Source of the DNA: Eretmocerus hayati
Taxonomy: Eukaryota; Arthropoda; Insecta; Hymenoptera; Aphelinidae
Direction of reading: 5' to 3'
Assembly: GCA_029851415.1 (NCBI GenBank)
Contig: CM056743.1
Span: 24,342,905 to 24,406,904, forward strand
DNA length: 64,000 nucleotides
The translations under genes were made by a program, and so were the position numbers. Below, in pieces: positions 1 to 13,200 of this stretch (positions within the stretch are counted from its first letter, which is position 1; each line of letters begins with the position of its first letter). The notes under the pieces are model-generated. The model was not told the DNA's origin. It saw nothing but the letters and a program-made list of their open reading frames with translations, and made no database searches.

Positions 1-3000
1 GGAAATCAAATCCAGACCTCATGGATTATCTTACATCAAATTCATAACTAGGTTCCATAGAATTCGACACCACAACACGCATTCAATGAGCTCATGGATG
101 TAGTCAATTTACATCAGAGTATTTAATTTCAGCCAAATTATTCACGAGTAATGGCCCCAAAGATGAAGGAAAGTGCTTACACAGGAATGAACGTTTGTCT
201 TCAAGGAAATGCAGTGAGCTCTGCATGCAACATGTCAGCGAGAAGGGGATATGTCTCAATTATTTGTGTCAATGTAGATTAATTGATGAGTCAAGCAACA
301 AAAAAGAATACAACTATTGCTCTCTCGAAACTATCCAAGACGAACACCTTGAGAGAATCAGTAAAGCATGTTTCAAGAATAAAAAATCATGGTAATCATA
401 TCCTCAACATGAGAAATCAGTATCATGGAAGTATTCTGAAAGAAATGGAAAACTTGTGATCCTCGGACATAAGTATGCCAGAGAATCTATCTTAAAAAAG
501 AGGAGTATAAATAATACATTATCTGTTTTATTTCATTTTATTCTATTTCATCAAGGGCATATGACGGGTCGTCACGACCCAAATCGCATAATGAACTCCA
601 AAGTTTGTTGTGAATAGAATAGCCACTAATCACTAGATATCAATAGATATTTGGAATCACAAATGACACAAATTTGGAAATAACAATGATAACTGAAGTC
701 CACCACCAGCTCTCAATTCCACAAATACTTCTTCAACGTCACTAATGTCATCTACTCGGGAATTGAGGTTCCATCCCAATTTCTATGGGGATTATTTCAC
801 AAATTCCCTTCAGAGATGATGTCATTTGCGCATGTAAGAAAAATTCTAAATGAAAAGTGAGAGCTTCGTTGATTTCTAATGTTCCATACTAAGTAGAATT
901 TTAGTATATAATCGACATGCAAATTCATTTCCTCCATACGAAGATGATAAAAAATAAAAGAACGAAGGTTCTCTCAAGACAATCGTCTATTTGGTTACAG
1001 GGATATTCTTGACTCAACCAGGCCGAATGGTATAGCTAGTCAAATTAAATTCACTAATATTCGGAACAGTGTAATAACTTCAACTTCAACTAATCGTCAC
1101 TCAAGAAGGAAAAATTAACTTCCTGACACTGTCACTCGCTCAATAATTGTAATGCATATCTGGCATGGTATCTCGGTCTCGTGAAACTTACGATGATGAT
1201 AATGAGTGAGCTCAAATGAATTCATTCCTGAATTACTTCCGTGTGAGTGGGTTACTAAAATTCATAAATCGTGTGAAGAGCAAATCAGACGAGCTCAAAA
1301 TGAATACATAGTTACATGGGTGCCATTGGTGTACACTAGCTCGCTAGCGTCACTGAATTTGATTAACGCAAATTGATGTACATTGAAAAAAATTTACTGG
1401 ATCAGCTCGAACTTCATCAAAATTATTCTGGTTTTGTCATATCTTGGTTATTGAATTTTTTCAATCGGGCAAGCTCTACTCACTGGACAAATTTCATAGG
1501 TAAAGTGATACATGTTAATACAGCTTTCAGTTTGAGTAACCTCCATCGTCATTGGCTACTCCTCCTTACTTGTAATCCTAAATTTGACATTTGGAGCTGA
1601 TTGGATTAGTCCGTACCGCATACAGATTACCAACGATTCAAACACCATAATAATCGAATTCCTTGCTCGGGGGTAAATTTTCCTTCCTGGTTCCGAGTGT
1701 AGGAATGAATTTTATTCTTGATATTCTCTGGATTTATTCACCTGTAATTCCCCGATGATGAATGAGAATGCATCCTCAAACTCTTGAAAATCACTATTCA
1801 TTCTCAAAAAAAAGTATTTGTTCAAACTAAGAAAAACCTGATGTCACATCTCATGCGCATGTCAATGATTTAATTAAAATATCCCTAACCATTGAAAATC
1901 TCTAACCTCTGTCACTCCCAAGAGGGATGAACAGAAAGGTAGGATCGAAGTGAACTCAGCTAAGTAGCATTTCAAACTCGGTAAATAAGGGTCTTCGACA
2001 GATAGTCTTCGTATAGGTTATACATATACATAGAAAGCTTCTATGGAGAGGTTCTATCCTACTATTTCGGCGCGGAGTAATGGGGCACGCGTGCGGCAGA
2101 GTTTCGGATCCATCTTCACAACCACTAACCAGGACTACCATCTTTGGAGGTGTTCGATTTAATCTGCTCGTGGCGAGAAGAGTAAGAGAGTCTGCAGATA
2201 GAATCGGCAGATTCCGGTGACCTCGATAACTCCCTCGGGCGTAACAAGCGAATCTTGAAAAATCCAATAAGGAGCGGTTGGCATGGCATAGAGGGCGACC
2301 AACCACAGAATCCATTCAACACTTTTTGAAACCATTGATTCGGTTTCACAGTTATGTAGGGATTGGATACATATCTATGAATTCATGCCTGCATTACTCT
2401 GAGTTTTCAAGAGATTGTTGATTGGACGTGTTCAAAGATCATTTTCAAGACATGGTGAAAACTTTTTCACGAAATTCAGTGAGTTTACAAATAGTTGTTA
2501 ATGGAAATGTTTCCCTGGTTAGTGATCAATGGTTACCCATTTATTCATACCTCTGTACTCAAATTTCCATAAGAATGGACACACAGGGTAACGAAGGAAT
2601 GGCGATAACTTTGATACGGTTGGATGAAAAGATCTGAAAGAATTCAGGAAAACAATTCAGCCTGCAAGGATCAAAGTCCCAAAGGAACTGTATTGAATCT
2701 CGATTCAGTCAGCCATCTAGGTGTACAAAAATGAAAGTTCAAACCACTCAATTGCAGCGTTTTCCGCTGAATTTGATCCCAAATAACGTTTTCTGATCAA
2801 AAGAAGAAATTTCTCATGTGCCAAAGTCGGTCCGTGTAAAAAGGGTTATGGATCCCGATTGACTCACAGAGAATTTCATTCTTTAAACTCATTCCGTTGT
2901 TCGCCGCTTTCGAGGTCTGGTCGAATCTTTGAATATGAGGAAGTTCAAATTGATTTCCGCAGGAAAATTACGGAATATGATCACAAGTAATCAGGGATTC

Positions 3001-5200
3001 GGTAAGATGGTCGCAACTATCTGTCATCCTTGACTTAATCAACCAGAAAGTCGCATGAAAGAATGAGGAATGTACCTGTATTCATGAATTTTCCCCGTCA
3101 TATCAAACTCTTTTTTATTGCAATCAATTTGATAGTGGCATAGTACAAAACCAGATCAATCTACGATACGTAAGTCGTGCGAGACGATCTTCTGTAGTCG
3201 AAGAAAGATTCGCGATGGAAACGTTGAAATGAATACTGTTCATGATTCTTTATAGCTTCAGATTTGAAGACTTTGTATATGTCTAAGCGCGCGACCACGC
3301 GCCTCAATCTGAACGAGTCAGTACACATCTTTCTTTCGAAACACATCTCGTTTATATCTTGCTTATTTAGTGCTGTGAAAAAAGACACCTGAGGAGTCAC
3401 CCCTGTTTTTTTCATCTCAAGAATCAAGAATTTGGTTGATTCCATGGAAAAATTTCAATTCTGCAACAAGCCCACTGCAACAGAAGCGAATTACCTGAAT
3501 CATACCACTACCATCCCAGGGGAATAAAATCCCCCAAAGTGAGTTGAATAACCGCTTTGACAAGATTCAATAGTAATTTGAGATAACCTGTCAATTAGAT
3601 AACGTTAAAGCGTCTGCGACTGTACTGTCTCGACAATAACTAGATCTATCACCTTGTCCGGTAGTCGATATGCTTAGTGCGATGCAGCTGTAGAAGATTG
3701 AAAAGGCTTATACGCGCATTCGATCCCATAAATCTTAAGTCAATATGATTTCAAGGATGTGGGACAGCTCAGTCATTCAGTACCTTACAAATTTCAAGAT
3801 ACCCTCCTAAAGACTTGACTTGTGCAGTACGCAATGAAATATTATATCAAGACACTTGCAATTCTAAACAGAGTGCAGAAAATATCTTCGATACTTCATA
3901 TGATAAACTTACCAAGATGAATCGAGCCTGGCTCATTGACTAAGTAATAACTCAACAAGAGAAGAAAACTGGAATTATTGAATTTACATGAGATGTACGA
4001 GACGACGAATTGCCAAGGCTTTTAGCGTCTCTGACTCATGAAATAAGCCTTTACTGATCTACCAATTCGAGCTGTATAATATTCCCTCAGCCTTCGAGAA
4101 TAGGATGAGCTAATACAATAATCGTAAAGCCCCAATGAGACGTTGCAATCCCTTGAGTCAAAATCAATACAATCTGAGGTCCTTTGAGAATATTGTCAAG
4201 ATCATTAAGGTCATCCTATCTATAGGATCAACTCCATTGATCGCTTTGATGAGATCACATGGAGGTTTGAGATGCGCAATCATAGCTTGGATTTGGATTA
4301 TTAGTTACAAAACTTATCAAAGGGATTGGGATGAGCTATAATCTGATGAATTGGGATATTATATTGTGTGCAGTTAATGAAGCTTGCATTTGAACAGGTT
4401 CGTTTGATCTAGACGGGGAAATTCATCAGAGAGCAACTAATTACTCGTTGAGTAAGACAACCATTGAGAATAAGCACGTCTTATGATTGTATTCGGGTGA
4501 AGCAGGACATGATAATTTTTCCATTTCTCTAAGTTACTCCCCAGTAATGTTCGAAGTCAATTTTTCAAATTTCCTCCCTATTTGACATTGCACTGTTATA
4601 AATCTGAAAGTTATACGCAAATATTGAATCTCATTCAATCATCCATTATTTATTTTCACGGATATTTCCAACCCTGTATCTTTGATCATTCCAAATCCGA
4701 AAGAGGTTTTGCGGTTATTTTCACCGTCACTTGAGAACAAATGCAGGTTTGTCTCGTAGACATTCAGTAACCCAATGCTAATTATAGTGGGAGAGAGAAT
4801 AAATTTCTCCGAAATTTGGGGGAATTCAGCAAAGACTAATCAAATATCAACATTTTGATCTCCATTCGTATGATTGGACCAGTAATTGGGATCTAGCGAG
4901 GGACAAATCGATTTAATCACCGCGCAGATCTCTCACTATCCTGTCAAAAGTTTCAAAGAGTCATTTATTGAAATTTTTACGACAAAGGGGAATTAACCAG
5001 AAATAAGTCACTCAATCATGCTGGTCAAAATTGATTGTATGTGCAAGATCTAGAAACGGATACTGGAAAGAGATCGGAGATTGTGCACAGGACGAAAAAT
5101 CTATCCGTATAAGTAGAGCAAGTCAGCTATGGTCAGACCCTTCAAACTCGATGTTCCCATTCTTTATTATCATTCCTATTTTATGCTAATTATGAATTAT
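1..5200. other. AT-rich noncoding stretch, no gene recognised
   Basis: I see no coding exon, RNA gene or clear transposon here. Open frames are short, AT-rich in composition and match no family I know. This is what intron or intergenic DNA of an insect looks like. I could not rule out small exons, because single exons of about 100 bases without a recognisable domain are not visible by eye. Confidence 0.5.
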
Positions 5201-5267
5201 AAAACTTGAGCACTAGCTCAAAATCTCTTTGTTCGGATCCCGTACATCGGGTTGTTTACGGGAGAGG

Positions 5268-5600
5268 GGGGGAAGGGGGGTCAATAGAACAAATAGTCGT
5301 ATCGGTTACTGATGAATGGGAGGGCGGGTGGGTGCACATTTGGACGGGGTTGTGAATGGGTCAATGGATCGGTGGATGGAAGGGGTGAGCTGCTGAAAGA
5401 GCCCGTAGGTGGATGGATGTAAGGTTGGATGGATCGATGGGATGGTACGGAGCAGGTTGGGATGGTATAGGATGGAACGAGACGGGATGAGTCAGAACAG
5501 GACGAAATTGGATGAGGCAGGATGGTTTGGGACAGTATAGGATGGGGCGAGATGGATAAGATAAGATTGGGGATGGGGTGGAGTAGCATGGGATGGATTC
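5268..5600. repeat. G-rich GGATGG-type minisatellite
   Basis: The plus strand is built of degenerate 5-10 base units such as GGATGG, GGGATGG and GGTATAGG, almost without cytosine-rich interruption. It ends in GATTAGATGAGATTAG just before a probable LINE 3' terminus. Read on the minus strand it is an extended (ATCCC/ATCT)-like tail. I infer that it grew from the 3' tail of that LINE. The long open frame on the minus strand is only a consequence of the repeat. Confidence 0.7.
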
Positions 5601-5664
5601 GATTAGATGAGATTAGTTTTTATTTAAGCCACGGGGTTCAACCCCATCTGGCCCCTTAGCAGAT
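5595..5664 (-). mobile_element. LINE 3' terminus remnant (hairpin plus AATAAA-like tail)
   Basis: On the minus strand this reads as a hairpin (GGGGTTGAACCCC, 5633-5645), then GGCTTAAATAAA and ATCTCATCT. The same order occurs on the plus strand at 17656-17715 (GGGGTTCTACCCC, then CTTCAATAAA and CTCATCT with an ATCT-repeat tail). Two copies of one 3' terminus sharing hairpin, polyadenylation-like signal and tail suggest a non-LTR retrotransposon family. The body of the element is not visible here, because a palindromic element starts at 5665. The family is not identified. Confidence 0.45.
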
Positions 5665-5674
5665 ACATCCCGAG

Positions 5675-5782
5675 TAAAAAAGTTTAATATATTATAATCT
5701 ATTATAATATATTATAATATATTATGGATAATATATTATAATATATCACCGTAATAATATATTACAATATATTATAATATTT
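5675..5782. repeat. TATTATAATA tandem array, left arm
   Basis: A run of ATATTATAAT-type decamers with a few variants lies just inside the left end of the palindromic element. A matching array in the opposite orientation lies inside the right end (about 7375-7470). The arrays are subterminal, as in classical foldback elements whose arms contain short tandem repeats. Confidence 0.8.
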
Positions 5783-7374
5783 CATCATATTTCTGTGGTT
5801 GAGTGAAATGTCGGTGTATTGTGGTGAAAAATCAAATTCGATCGAATCCTAAAGTCAGAGACGGCTGCAGCAGTCCTTGCAAGCCCTCGTTTCATTTGCG
5901 AAGTTATATGACCATATATAATTATATATGGTTATAATATGGCCGTATAAATAGAGTTTATTCGATTGCTGGATCTTACGATCGATCGTGATGAGAAACT
6001 AAATTGTATCGGGTCCCGAAACTACAGCAACTGTCCGACTTATCATATTATTGGTTCAGTTGAACTCTGTGAGCACGGGAATAAGATGAAAAGGATGACA
6101 TGGATCGTCGTGTATGTCACTCAACAAATAATAGTTCCTAATCAAGGGAAATCGGCCTCCTTAAGGGTTGTTTAGCATTCCTCTGAGGTCTCAAATTTCA
6201 ACCTTTTTCAATTTTTTCAGACAGATTTCGAGTGTCTTCCATGGATCAGACCTATCCACGTATAATTTTCAATTACATACGTTGTATCCTCCTCTGATTT
6301 CGCCTTCATACAAGCAACTACCACATTTTTGACAGGTGTGCGAGAGAAGAACAACGAAGTGCGAAAGTTGGTTTTTTTGACTGATAAAATTATTGCAAAA
6401 AAATGCAAAAATGACCTTGTCACTAAAAAAATTCTAGAGGGCGCAATTTTCGATGAAATGAGCTGAAAATTCATCTGAATCATCTCAAGAGCAAGTAGAT
6501 ATGAGAAGAAAATAGTGCAGTAGTCGGTCCTTCAAGAGAGGTCTTCATTCCGGCATATTGGGTAAGAAAAAAAATCTTCAATTTATCGGTCGAAATATGT
6601 CAGAAAGAATACCTTTTCTTTAAGATCCACTCTTGCACTATTTTTTTCTTCAATTGACCTCATCTCGAGATGACTCAGATGGATTCTAGAGGATGCAATT
6701 TCATCGAAAATTGCGCCCTCTAGAATTTTTTTAGTGACAAGGTCATTTTTGCATTTTTTTGCAATAATTTTATCAGTCAAAAAAACCAACTTTCGCACTT
6801 CGTCGTTCTTCTCTCGCACACCTGTCAAAAATGTGGTAGTTGCTTGTATGAAGGCGAAATCAGAGGAGGATACAACGTATGTAATTGAAAATTATACGTG
6901 GATAGTTCTGATCCATGGAAGACACTCGAAATCTGTCTGAAAAAATTGAAAAAGGTTGAAATTTGAGACCTCAGAGGAATGCTAAACAACCCTTAAGGAG
7001 GCCGATTTCCCTTGATTAGGAACTATTATTTGTTGAGTGACATACACGACGATCCATGTCATCCTTTTCATCTTATTCCCGTGCTCACAGAGTTCAACTG
7101 AACCAATAATATGATAAGTCGGACAGTTGCTGTAGTTTCGGGACCCGATAAAATTTAGTTTCTCATCACGATCGATCGTAAGATCCAGCAACCGAATAAA
7201 CTCTATTTATACGGCCATATTATAACCATATATAATTATATATGGTCATATAACTTCGCAAATGAAACGAGGGCTTGCAAGGACTGCTGCAGCCGTCTCT
7301 GACTTTAGGATTCGATCGAATTTGATTTTTCACCACAATACACCGACATTTCACTCAACCACAGAAATATGATG

Positions 7375-7470
7375 AAATATTATAATATATTATAATATAT
7401 TATAATATATTGTAATATATTATTACGGAGATATATTGTAATATATTATAATAGATTATAATATATTAAA
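7375..7470. repeat. TATTATAATA tandem array, right arm
   Basis: This is the mirror copy of the array in the left arm, with the same TATTATAATA-type unit. Small differences between the two arrays show that the arms are not evolving in perfect concert here, unlike the unique sequence further in. Confidence 0.8.
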
Positions 7471-8018
7471 CTTTTTTACTCGGGATGTTGATAATAACCA
7501 TGAATCATATACTTTTGATAATATCTGTGGAAGAATCTAGGTCAAAACTAGGACCTGAATCTAAAGTTTAAGCAAAGGTGATGATCAACAATGGAAAGAA
7601 TTGTGGAAATAAACTGTCACCAAAACTCGCGCAAGATATACAAATATAGTGCAAATATTTCGCATAGTTTGTAACTATCGAAAATCTCATGACAACGATA
7701 ATTGTTTATGATAACATTTGCTACAATAATTTGAAGAAAAATTCAGCAGCTCATAAGCATGGTAGATCAACAAAAAAGGTCAAAATTCTGTTAGATGTTT
7801 GGTGAAATATAGAAGAGATATCCACTATTATGAAAAGACGAAACATCAGTTTTATCATAGCCCAAGGTCGAGGAGCATAGCGTTATATTCCATGAGTACA
7901 AATTAATTTCAGATGTTAGAGAAAAAATCTAGGACTCCTCTAGATAACTCAACACATCATTTAAGAATTACGATGTTTGCGGAGCACACGATGTAGATAA
8001 GTGAATATTGACAGAAAA

Positions 8019-8381
8019 TCAGTCATTACTGTGGTGAAATTCCGAAAGATCCAAATCACGCTCTGGCAGATTGGGTATGACGGGTCCGTCTTCACAAGGT
8101 CTCATGCAGACAATAAGGTTTTTCACAAATGGTTTTAAATAATTCAGCGAAGAACTAATTATGTGCGCTTTTTCGAGCAGATTATGGATATCTTTCGGCC
8201 AAAGAGGTCGAAGAAAAATGTTTGACTCGCTTGCATATCCAAAAATCTCTTTTACAGTTTCACGATTTGATTTAGATAAAGTTGAAATGAGAAGATCTCG
8301 AACTATTCGCTGTGTCCAAGCTGCTTGCGAGTGCCGTCTAGCGACTCTGCCGTGCATCAGAGAACGGGGGCACAAGAACAC
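8019..8381 (-). pseudogene. possible transposon-derived open frame, unrecognised
   Basis: An open frame of 120 codons reads leftward. The middle looks protein-like: a TWQ/WTQRIVRDL-type stretch near residue 22, then SNIFLRPLWPKDIH near residue 53 and a possible amphipathic helix after it. I do not recognise a domain. It lies about 380 bases downstream, on the same strand, of a frame that resembles a LINE ORF1 product. Both could come from one decayed element, or this could be a host exon or a chance frame. A CA microsatellite starts just upstream at about 8396. No splice sites were established. Confidence 0.3.
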
Positions 8382-8395
8382 GACCGAGAGTTCTC

Positions 8396-8412
8396 ACACA
8401 CACACACACACT
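8396..8412. repeat. short (CA)n microsatellite
   Basis: An uninterrupted CA dinucleotide run of about eight units, followed by a few more imperfect CA and CT units. Confidence 0.8.
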
Positions 8413-8760
8413 CACTTACACGCAAGTGTCGCGTCACCCTGTCAACTGTTTGCCGACGACTACACATGCTTTTCTTTTCTGCACCCCTCAATTTTCCGCA
8501 AAATTGAAGTGATCTGAACCCGTTGGAGACTCTACAATAAGTTTGTGAGCGAGCTCCTAGTCCAGCTCACATATAACAAAAGTCGTCAGTATCATTGAAT
8601 GCCCATAGGTTATGAATCTCTGCTCCTCAAGCAGTAGTTTGATCTAACTAAAAAAACTACGTCTACGTTGTTTCAAAACACAAGTTGCTCATGTGACTGG
8701 ATGAAAAGCGGCGTGGAATATATAGATTCAAACAAACTGCCATCGACAGGTAAGAACACA

Positions 8761-9411
8761 TCAGCTGTTGTCAGCTGTCGCGGCTCGCGATCCTGCGCGA
8801 TCCCTCCCGCCCGTCGCTGGCCCCCATTTTCTCGTGTCGTATTTGGCCACCGCGAGCGCTCCAGTCAGAATTTTTCCCGCTAAATATAGATAGACACAGC
8901 GAATACAAGAAGATAATTTGATTACAGAGGCTTGAGAATTACGCTTAAAATTGCTCGGCAGAGATGATACGAACGGAGTGTCTGGTGATTTTAGGTTAAC
9001 AAGTGGAGGACCCTTCCATTTTCGGATATCGATCACAAATGTTGTGAGATCTGGACGTTCCGTTGCCTCGAATACTTTAGTGATTATTTCAGATTGGTCG
9101 AGATTGTGATAATTAGGGATTCCTGAAATAATCATTTCAGCTGAATCTACTGACGCAACCTGGTGAGAAAGTTCAGATAGATCTCGTCTAATTTCTGAAA
9201 TGTCATTTTCAATCTCATTGAATCGATGTTCGCTTCTTTCCTCCAGTTTGCATAGTTTCGTAAGAATGCCGTCTTGGCGTTTGTTGAAATAAGAAAGAAA
9301 TTCTTCTAAGTAAACCGGCATATCACTCGCAGAATTCTCCTCTGTTGAACTAATGTTTAAACTTGAAGAGCACTCGACATTGTATCTCTTGCTGATGTAA
9401 TCTGGATACAT
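8761..9411 (-). pseudogene. LINE ORF1-like (coiled coil plus RRM-like) protein remnant
   Basis: An open frame of 216 codons on the minus strand. Residues about 30-90 are charged and heptad-like (repeats of LEERSEHRF, IENDISEIRRDL, LSHQV), suggesting a coiled coil. They are followed by AEMIISGIPNYHN (near residue 93) and a region resembling the RRM-like fold of LINE ORF1 and baculovirus FP-type proteins. In such proteins an IISGIP-type strand typically follows the coiled coil. After about residue 150 the match fades, and the last 60 codons are G+C-rich and look unrelated. No reverse transcriptase lies next to it. I read it as a truncated ORF1 of a non-LTR retrotransposon, but a domesticated host exon is possible. 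Confidence 0.45.
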
Positions 9412-9869
9412 GGCAACAAAGATGCAGTACGACGGAAAATAAAAACGAAATAGACAGCTGTCTGCTACTGGAAATCTAGGAGAATGCTTTCTGCCGGATG
9501 TCCAAAGATTCAGGTGCCTCGGATTTGTCGGTCAGGTAGAACTCTGACGATCGTTTTTGACCGAGTTGCTAAATCGGGAAGCACTTTGAGCGACCACCAA
9601 GACTGAGATTGGAAACACTGTTGCCAAATCAGCGACAACGTGGTCGTAGCCGAAAGATAACCTCTAACTTTTGATGGCGGAAAATAATCGAGATTCCCTG
9701 GCTCTTTTTCAGAGAGCCTCGCTGTTGATACTCTGTTAGTTTGAGCCAGCAGGAACCCGAAAATTTCTGAAAAATATAAAACTCACATGTACAGATCAAT
9801 CACTGTATTGATGGGAATTGTAAGAGCACTGTAGAATGACGTCTGCACTCGCTTACAGAGAGAAAGAAA

Positions 9870-9945
9870 GCATGGAGCGATATGGGGCGGGAAGGGTTGA
9901 GACGGGGCAGAATACAAAAGGGCGGGATGGGGCGGGTTATTATTG
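9870..9945. repeat. short GGGGCGGGA-type low-complexity tract
   Basis: Degenerate units GATGGGGCGGGA and GACGGGGCAGA repeat several times on the plus strand. This resembles the longer GGATGG array at 5.3-5.6 kb. It may be another decayed LINE tail. Confidence 0.5.
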
Positions 9946-9954
9946 TGTGAGATG

Positions 9955-10205
9955 ACATGAATGATCTCGTTTTGGCGAGAAATAAAGGTATCTCAAAGAG
10001 TTTGATCCCATAGGCCTCCTATACTACCGAGATACAGCTACAAAGATTAGCATTGTTAGTATATATGTATATAAGACTTTTTAACATAGGCCTATATTGG
10101 CAATGCTAATATCCATAGCTGTATCTCAGTGTAGGAGGCCCATGGGATCAAACCCTTTGGGGATGCCTTCATTCCTCACCAAAAGAAGATGATTCCCAAA
10201 GTTTC
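9955..10205. mobile_element. short foldback (MITE-like) element
   Basis: Left arm (about 9959-10057) and right arm (about 10098-10199) are reverse complements with roughly 85% identity. Shared blocks include GAATGATCTCGTTTTGG against its inverted partner, GTTTGATCCCAT, GGCCTCCTA and GAGATACAGCT. The loop is about 40 bases and AT-rich. No coding sequence and no clear target duplication. The fold would give an imperfect hairpin of about 100 base pairs. Confidence 0.7.
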
Positions 10206-10210
10206 ATCAA

Positions 10211-13200
10211 GATCCGTGTTCCGCAAGGAGGACCACTCTTTGTTAGTATAATCGATTGAGCAATACTCAAAAGAGGTTACACAGTCATCAGAATGAAGAG
10301 TAGTCCATTGAAACAAACCGTCTGTGAATACGACGATGAAATTGAACTAAAAATACCTTCAGGACGCGGTAGTAGACAAACTGTACTTCTTGAAATGTCA
10401 GAGCGCAATTTTACAGCAATGAAAGTCCAAGAAAGCAGGCTACCATAACGAGAGCTTGTCACGTGTACTGGTGACTATATTTTATATCCTGTTCTTAGCG
10501 ACTGGCTACAACAGTCCGGAAACGAGGATGCAAGACTCATGCATTGACAGTCGGTCCACATACGACAGTTCGTGAAACAGATGCATTGTTTGGGATGAAA
10601 CAGTCAGGGCAGCGAATTAAATTTCTTCTTAATGAAATAAAGGAATGAGTTTAGTCCTTGATTAGCAAGAATAATGTATCTCAAACCGAGGCACATACAG
10701 CCACTTTGGGCTTTCCGATTGCTGGATTCTCGAACAGAGGAATGAAAACCAGTCGCCCTGGATCCGAAATCGCCACGCCAGTTCGGTGCCGAAGGAAAAT
10801 ACAACTATCCTTGTTCCAATTGTTGGCTATGAGATGGATCGATTGATGCTAAAGTCGGACAAATTCATTTGCAATCTCCAAATGTGATGATGGTGACACT
10901 GGCTGGTAGAAGTCACTGATATCGTCCATTGTTAATTTCAAGTTCTTGAAAGGGTTCATCCTGGTTCCATTCATGATTTGATAGGTGGGAGAATCGCTGG
11001 AGAACGGTGAAATAATGTGAATTGGTATCACATAGCTTCCCATACTTAGGAAATAGATATAGATAAATATAATTAAGATCTGAGTATAATCACCCAGTCA
11101 GATCCAGCAAAATACTCTACTTGCTAATATGTCTCAGAATCTGAAGTATCAAATGTAGCAGACTATCTTCCCAAGATACAATCTCTCTCTGAACTATACA
11201 GTAAGAGACTCTAATGTAATGGATCACGGTCCTCCAGGAAAGTGCCATCAGTCACTTGTCTGAAGAGAAAGACAGCGTTATTTTTGTACTCTTTTGATGA
11301 ATGTTAAAGGGTCAGATGTCGGATCCTAACTTGAACCGCGATTACAAACAAGCAAGACCTATCGCAATCCAACCTGTCACGTTTACATTCTCGTACTTTG
11401 TTTGATACACGAAATAAAAATACCAAAACTTCACCATCTTTTACTTCGTCCCGAGAAAATTCCAGCTTGCTACAGACATCACTCTTGATTAAGACAGTCA
11501 TTAGAACAACAATAAAAGAAGCTTGGTGTATTTCGGGTCACACGAACAGTGACAGCAATCGATCATTAAAATTATAATGCAATTTGCAGAATGCTCTTGA
11601 GTTTCAAACTTTTCACGTTATACGGTTTTGCATAATTCCAATTTTCCGCTCGAATGCGGCAGTGGCGAATTCTCACGAAGCTCTAGGCCGTGGAGCACTC
11701 AAAATGACATCAGAAATGGATGATGAATGAATAAGTGGATCGAGATAATAACGAGCAGGCACCGATAGAATGTCCCGCCCAGACGTTAGATGAGAGTAAT
11801 CTATCTCTCTATGGGATGAACTGACCTACGGCATGCAAATCTTCTCGAATTCTTCTGACAAAAAAGAGTCCCGGGTAGTTCCTATTTCTGAAACTTTCAG
11901 ATATTCATAAAATAATCACGAGATTATTTGAATTGTGTGGATAGCTTTGGTCTACTTCAATGGAATGCATCTGAAAACACAAAAAAAAATACTAGGCCAT
12001 CACTGACATCATTTCACGCCAGTTATCTTGATGCTCATGTAACGGGCTATGGTGGTACTGGGCCACGGAACTCAATCAAAATTCAATTCATGGTAATGAA
12101 TGTTCTCGTTCCAGAAATTTCTGATTCGAACTTCCCGTATTGGGTCTCGAAAATAAATCAATACAACCACGCATGAAGACCATATTTTTATGGCAACTGC
12201 ATCTATGACAGAACTACAGGTCTTTCTCAGCCACAAATACTACAATTGCCTTGGGTGTACATTGGGTAACATTCCAAAAAGATGCAAAGGAACCCAAATT
12301 TTCACTGGCTTGTTCATATAGCCATGTATATCAAGGGTGAATTTCATTCAACTCTAAGAGAGCATTTAGATATACTATACAAATGTGCTAGCAAGGTGAA
12401 AAACATTTTGCAAAACAATGCGCGCTCGGCTCTTCCACGCTTGGCTGACTCTACTTCTCGACTTCGTCGACTGCTGTCGGCTAGTTTACTTGCAACAACT
12501 CCCGCCCCGTGAATTTCGCACTCGCTTGGCTATGCAACTGCAACTGTAATGCCTGTTTCCTTGAGCCATGTGCTTTTCGCAAATCTTTTGTGCCGAGAAA
12601 TTTCTGTCTTTGGTCGAGCTCTGAGCTCAACGTTGTGTATTTATGTGCGTATGTAGTGGTGAACTGTTGTTGGTACGTGAAATTTTCGAATGCGATGAGT
12701 GAGAATAAGAGGAAAAATTTCAACTCATAGATGGAGGCTTTTTGGATTCAATTGATTGGCTGAGCTCTTTTGTGGGATAAAATATAATTGAAATAAATAT
12801 ATGTATAAGAAAGGGAAGTAAAATAAGTCCCTTGTGGAAAAATGTTGTGTCAAATGTACAAATGAGTATCGATTCATTGTAATCTCTCACAATATTCTTG
12901 AAAATTTTGTATCGTTGATGTATGGAATAATTCGCGAAACTAACAAGGGTCGGATTTGGGTTCCAGAACACTAATTTTGTGTTTTTTTCCTCAGTTTAGC
13001 CCCAGCCTTGCCCCTCAAATGTGGGTAATTGAAAATATCTCCATTCAATGACTCTCTTCTTTAGAGATTCAGCCAAAAACTTCAGTATTGCACATACGAG
13101 CCCATGTTTGAAAATCATACTCACAGATATTCGCGCTTTGCTAAAATTTGTTGATGTAACTTCGAACAAGCGAGCCATCAGACAAATATAAACTTTTTAG

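Larger units (their letters stand above)
5665..7488. mobile_element. 1.8-kb palindromic (foldback) element
   Basis: The sequence from ACATCCCGAGTAAAAAAG at the left is repeated in reverse complement, ending CTTTTTTACTCGGGATGT at the right. The arms run about 5665-6480 and 6680-7488 and look about 97-99% identical over their outer 700 bases. The inner parts are more diverged and there is a short loop near 6540-6640. Each arm starts with a TATTATAATA-type tandem repeat and then carries unique sequence, including the same short open frame read outward-in on both arms (5966-6175 plus, 6982-7191 minus) with only one or two differences. No transposase is present. I could not find a convincing target duplication (flanks AGAT and TGAT), so the superfamily is unknown. 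If transcribed, the RNA would fold into a hairpin of about 800 base pairs. Confidence 0.85.
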
